From CAYFPX01 sp964501915 (GTDB lineage: Bacteria; Myxococcota_A; UBA796; CAJQPC01): 33,230 bases of DNA. The notes under the pieces were generated by a model. The model ran no database searches. It was not told the origin of the DNA and saw nothing but the letters and a program-made list of their open reading frames with translations. Made by a program: the position numbers and the translations under genes. Of the stretch, positions 32,601 through 33,230 are shown one piece after another (the first letter of the stretch is position 1; the number at the start of each line of letters is the position of its first letter). The stretch spans positions 1 through 33,230 of the forward strand of contig CAZCVP010000071.1 of assembly GCA_964501915.1 (NCBI GenBank), given 5' to 3'.

Positions 32601-33230
32601 CCAGCGTCGCACCGGGTCCGCCGGCACGGCCTCCCCGCCGAGCAGCATCCAGCGCAGCTCCGGCAGGGGGTCTGACTCTCCGGTGCGCTCCAGGGCCGCC
32701 ACGAGGTGGGTCCAGAGCGACGGCACGGAGTTCCAGATCGTGATGCGCTCCCGCCGACAGAAGGCCACCAGGCCGTCCGGATCCCGGGTGAGGCCGCGCG
32801 GCACCGGGTGGATCGAGGCGCCGGCCAGCAGCGGCGCCCAGATCTGGCGGATCGAGCCCCCAAAACCCAGCGAGGAGGTCTGGACGAAGCGGTCGGCGGA
32901 GGTCACGCCGAAGACCGCCCGCACCCAGTCCTGGAAGGCCAGGACCGCGGCGTGGGAGACCACCACCCCCTTGGGCCGCCCGGTGGAGCCGGAGGTGAAC
33001 ATCACGTAGGCGATCGGCCCGTCCTGCTCGGGAGCGTCGCGGGTCGGCGGGTCGTCGAAGTCCTCGACCCGCCGCTCCCGAAGGCCCCGCTCCGTGCCCG
33101 CCAGCTCCCGCTCAAACTCGCCGAACTTGCTGAGCTGGTGGACGAGGAGGGGCAGCTCCTCGGCCAGCTCGGTCTTAGTGACCATGCGCTCCTGCTCGGT
33201 GACCCAGCCCTCCACCTCGCCCACCTCGCC
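29658..33230 (-). CDS. NRPS (A-PCP-C) with C-terminal acyl-ACP-reductase-like domain, 5' end beyond window
   Basis: The frame is open to the window edge, so the N-terminus is missing; numbering here starts at the GTG at 33224. Adenylation domain: YVMFTSGSTGRPKG (73-86), NLYGSTE (220-226), YRTGDLV (301-307), PRTPAGKADR (397-406). Carrier domain: FFGLGGDSL with the phosphopantetheine Ser at 454. Condensation domain about 505-870, with HHLVADAW (H636, H637, D641). No second carrier follows; instead about 883-1175 resembles cyanobacterial long-chain acyl-ACP reductase: VLTTGHAAT (971-979), nucleotide motif LGHGAIG (1006-1012), ADLILGATSGG, VVVDDSFP, VLLVGGG and GCHAEALLL with C1131 at the place of the family's acyl-enzyme Cys. 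It would assemble a peptide-like product and probably release it reductively. The Asp that normally holds the amino group (GrsA 235) is Gly122. Confidence 0.85.
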   Translation of the reverse strand, partial: GEVGEVEGWVTEQERMVTKTELAEELPLLVHQLSKFGEFERELAGTERGLRERRVEDFDDPPTRDAPEQDGPIAYVMFTSGSTGRPKGVVVSHAAVLAFQDWVRAVFGVTSADRFVQTSSLGFGGSIRQIWAPLLAGASIHPVPRGLTRDPDGLVAFCRRERITIWNSVPSLWTHLVAALERTGESDPLPELRWMLLGGEAVPADPVRRWRERFGPRVRLANLYGSTESVVNATWHEVLAAPAAEERHTPIGRERSGVRVHLLDVEDGVGELAVGVAVAEGYLDDPARTAAAFVDVAGLGRVYRTGDLVRRRPDGALVHLGRVDAQVQVAGNRVELGEVEHALCNHPDVRGAVVLQDERGRLVATVEGVADAGALRSWLVERLPRYMVPARFEVVDLLPRTPAGKADRIAVRAGLVAEPELAVPAASQVARAWRDVLELSSEPGPDDDFFGLGGDSLRLLEVLDRLRAQGLDVPSPLVLYRASRLHEMAAAVGDAVEEPRLAPVALPEGPLPLAPVQRGFWLASRAGRSPTWSASVPVRGSLSIEAFEEALAALVARHESLRTVFGPGPEQRVLAAPGRLLLQRDDLRDLPEEHHSAALEARWQEACATRIDPERWPLVRVRLVQLDPERHELLLTAHHLVADAWSAWLLAAELVLLHDGARLPPAPPFRRWIAEDPPPDPWWAEALAGLEQRPAGSPVADQAAAAHVDPQAWVELQGRARAAGVTPFVWVLAAVAGALQEVLGTEDLVLSTALAERPVEARGVVGPFARGLPVRVRGPASVAPVDAAFQQAWAHAPAVLPTGLPLEVLGRYFLTWLDPGAVASPSGSLALDHARTRTRFATGATGTEVFVSVLVGEGLRVRLSGGARVHPVARALRDRLGSRPAAALVVYAPEDLEVPVAEPVVVETIDAPAGRSELVLLPRTARGAALDPALFAQVDAAVRATRAPVVALAGMLPTWTGLGLRPLGRPDQVLTTGHAATVVAMVLTVERVLEATGRTWTDLHLGVLGHGAIGQAVLALCRARLGEPAGLLLSDPALSEGVVDLTPADLILGATSGGQALEVERLRPGTVVVDDSFPRAFDDATARLRMETVGDVLLVGGGLLDVGHLERSSPFPQAAALRARFGARWLPGCHAEALLLAARPELGPTVGPVDLERALQVLAAVQALGWRAAPLHLGAWVVPPGVISSV

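Overview
The window is very GC-rich, tightly packed bacterial DNA. It carries 25 protein-coding genes, no RNA genes, no CRISPR array and no insertion sequence, and no gene-free stretch exceeds 300 bases. The style points to an uncultured member of the Myxococcota (old Deltaproteobacteria). There are many secreted lipoproteins with Asp/Thr/Gly-rich 'SDTGDTG' linkers, MopE-type Cys/Asp metal-binding motifs and FG-GAP propellers, plus many paired acyl-CoA dehydrogenases and an NRPS. A 10-N scaffold gap inside one gene shows this is a draft assembly. The taxonomic call is inference; no marker gene is present.

Layout. 1-4.1 kb: a LysA-like PLP decarboxylase with an unusually short C-terminus, a class I iron-sulfur fumarate hydratase, a small acidic lipoprotein and a creatininase-family amidohydrolase. 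4.2-10.0 kb: three translationally coupled lipoprotein genes, namely a Cys-rich protein with a 200-residue tandem repeat and two MopE plus FG-GAP propeller proteins. The middle gene contains the gap. 10.0-14.0 kb: one acyl-CoA dehydrogenase with a small membrane protein, and, divergently, a two-gene acyl-CoA dehydrogenase pair in which only the first member keeps a catalytic Glu. 13.9-17.8 kb: an M48 protease, a secreted TPR protein and a MopE/L-type-lectin lipoprotein. 17.9-20.1 kb: a lipoprotein esterase, then a pentaheme cytochrome lipoprotein coupled to a 66-residue lipoprotein. 20.2-21.9 kb: an OLD/PARIS-like ATPase plus TOPRIM gene pair, a likely defence module. 21.9-25.4 kb: an exported amidohydrolase and a membrane-anchored YiiX-like papain-fold protein. 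25.4-28.2 kb: a regulated module made of a 12-TM His-containing membrane protein, a TetR regulator fused to two DUF2249-like domains, a perfect 16-bp palindrome and a divergent hemerythrin. 28.2-29.4 kb: a YkuD_2 L,D-transpeptidase-like lipoprotein. 29.7-33.2 kb: the 3' part of an NRPS gene with domains A-PCP-C and then a reductase domain resembling cyanobacterial acyl-ACP reductase.

Most novel points: (1) the NRPS ends in an acyl-ACP-reductase-like domain that keeps the family's nucleophilic Cys, suggesting a new kind of reductive chain release. (2) The TetR-DUF2249-DUF2249 fusion with hemerythrin and a membrane protein looks like a self-contained NO/redox-stress circuit. (3) At least five lipoproteins have export signals of only 10-11 residues without Lys or Arg, with starts fixed by in-frame stops, gene overlaps or lack of any alternative start codon; a sixth lipoprotein appears to start at CTG. 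(4) The ATPase-TOPRIM pair.
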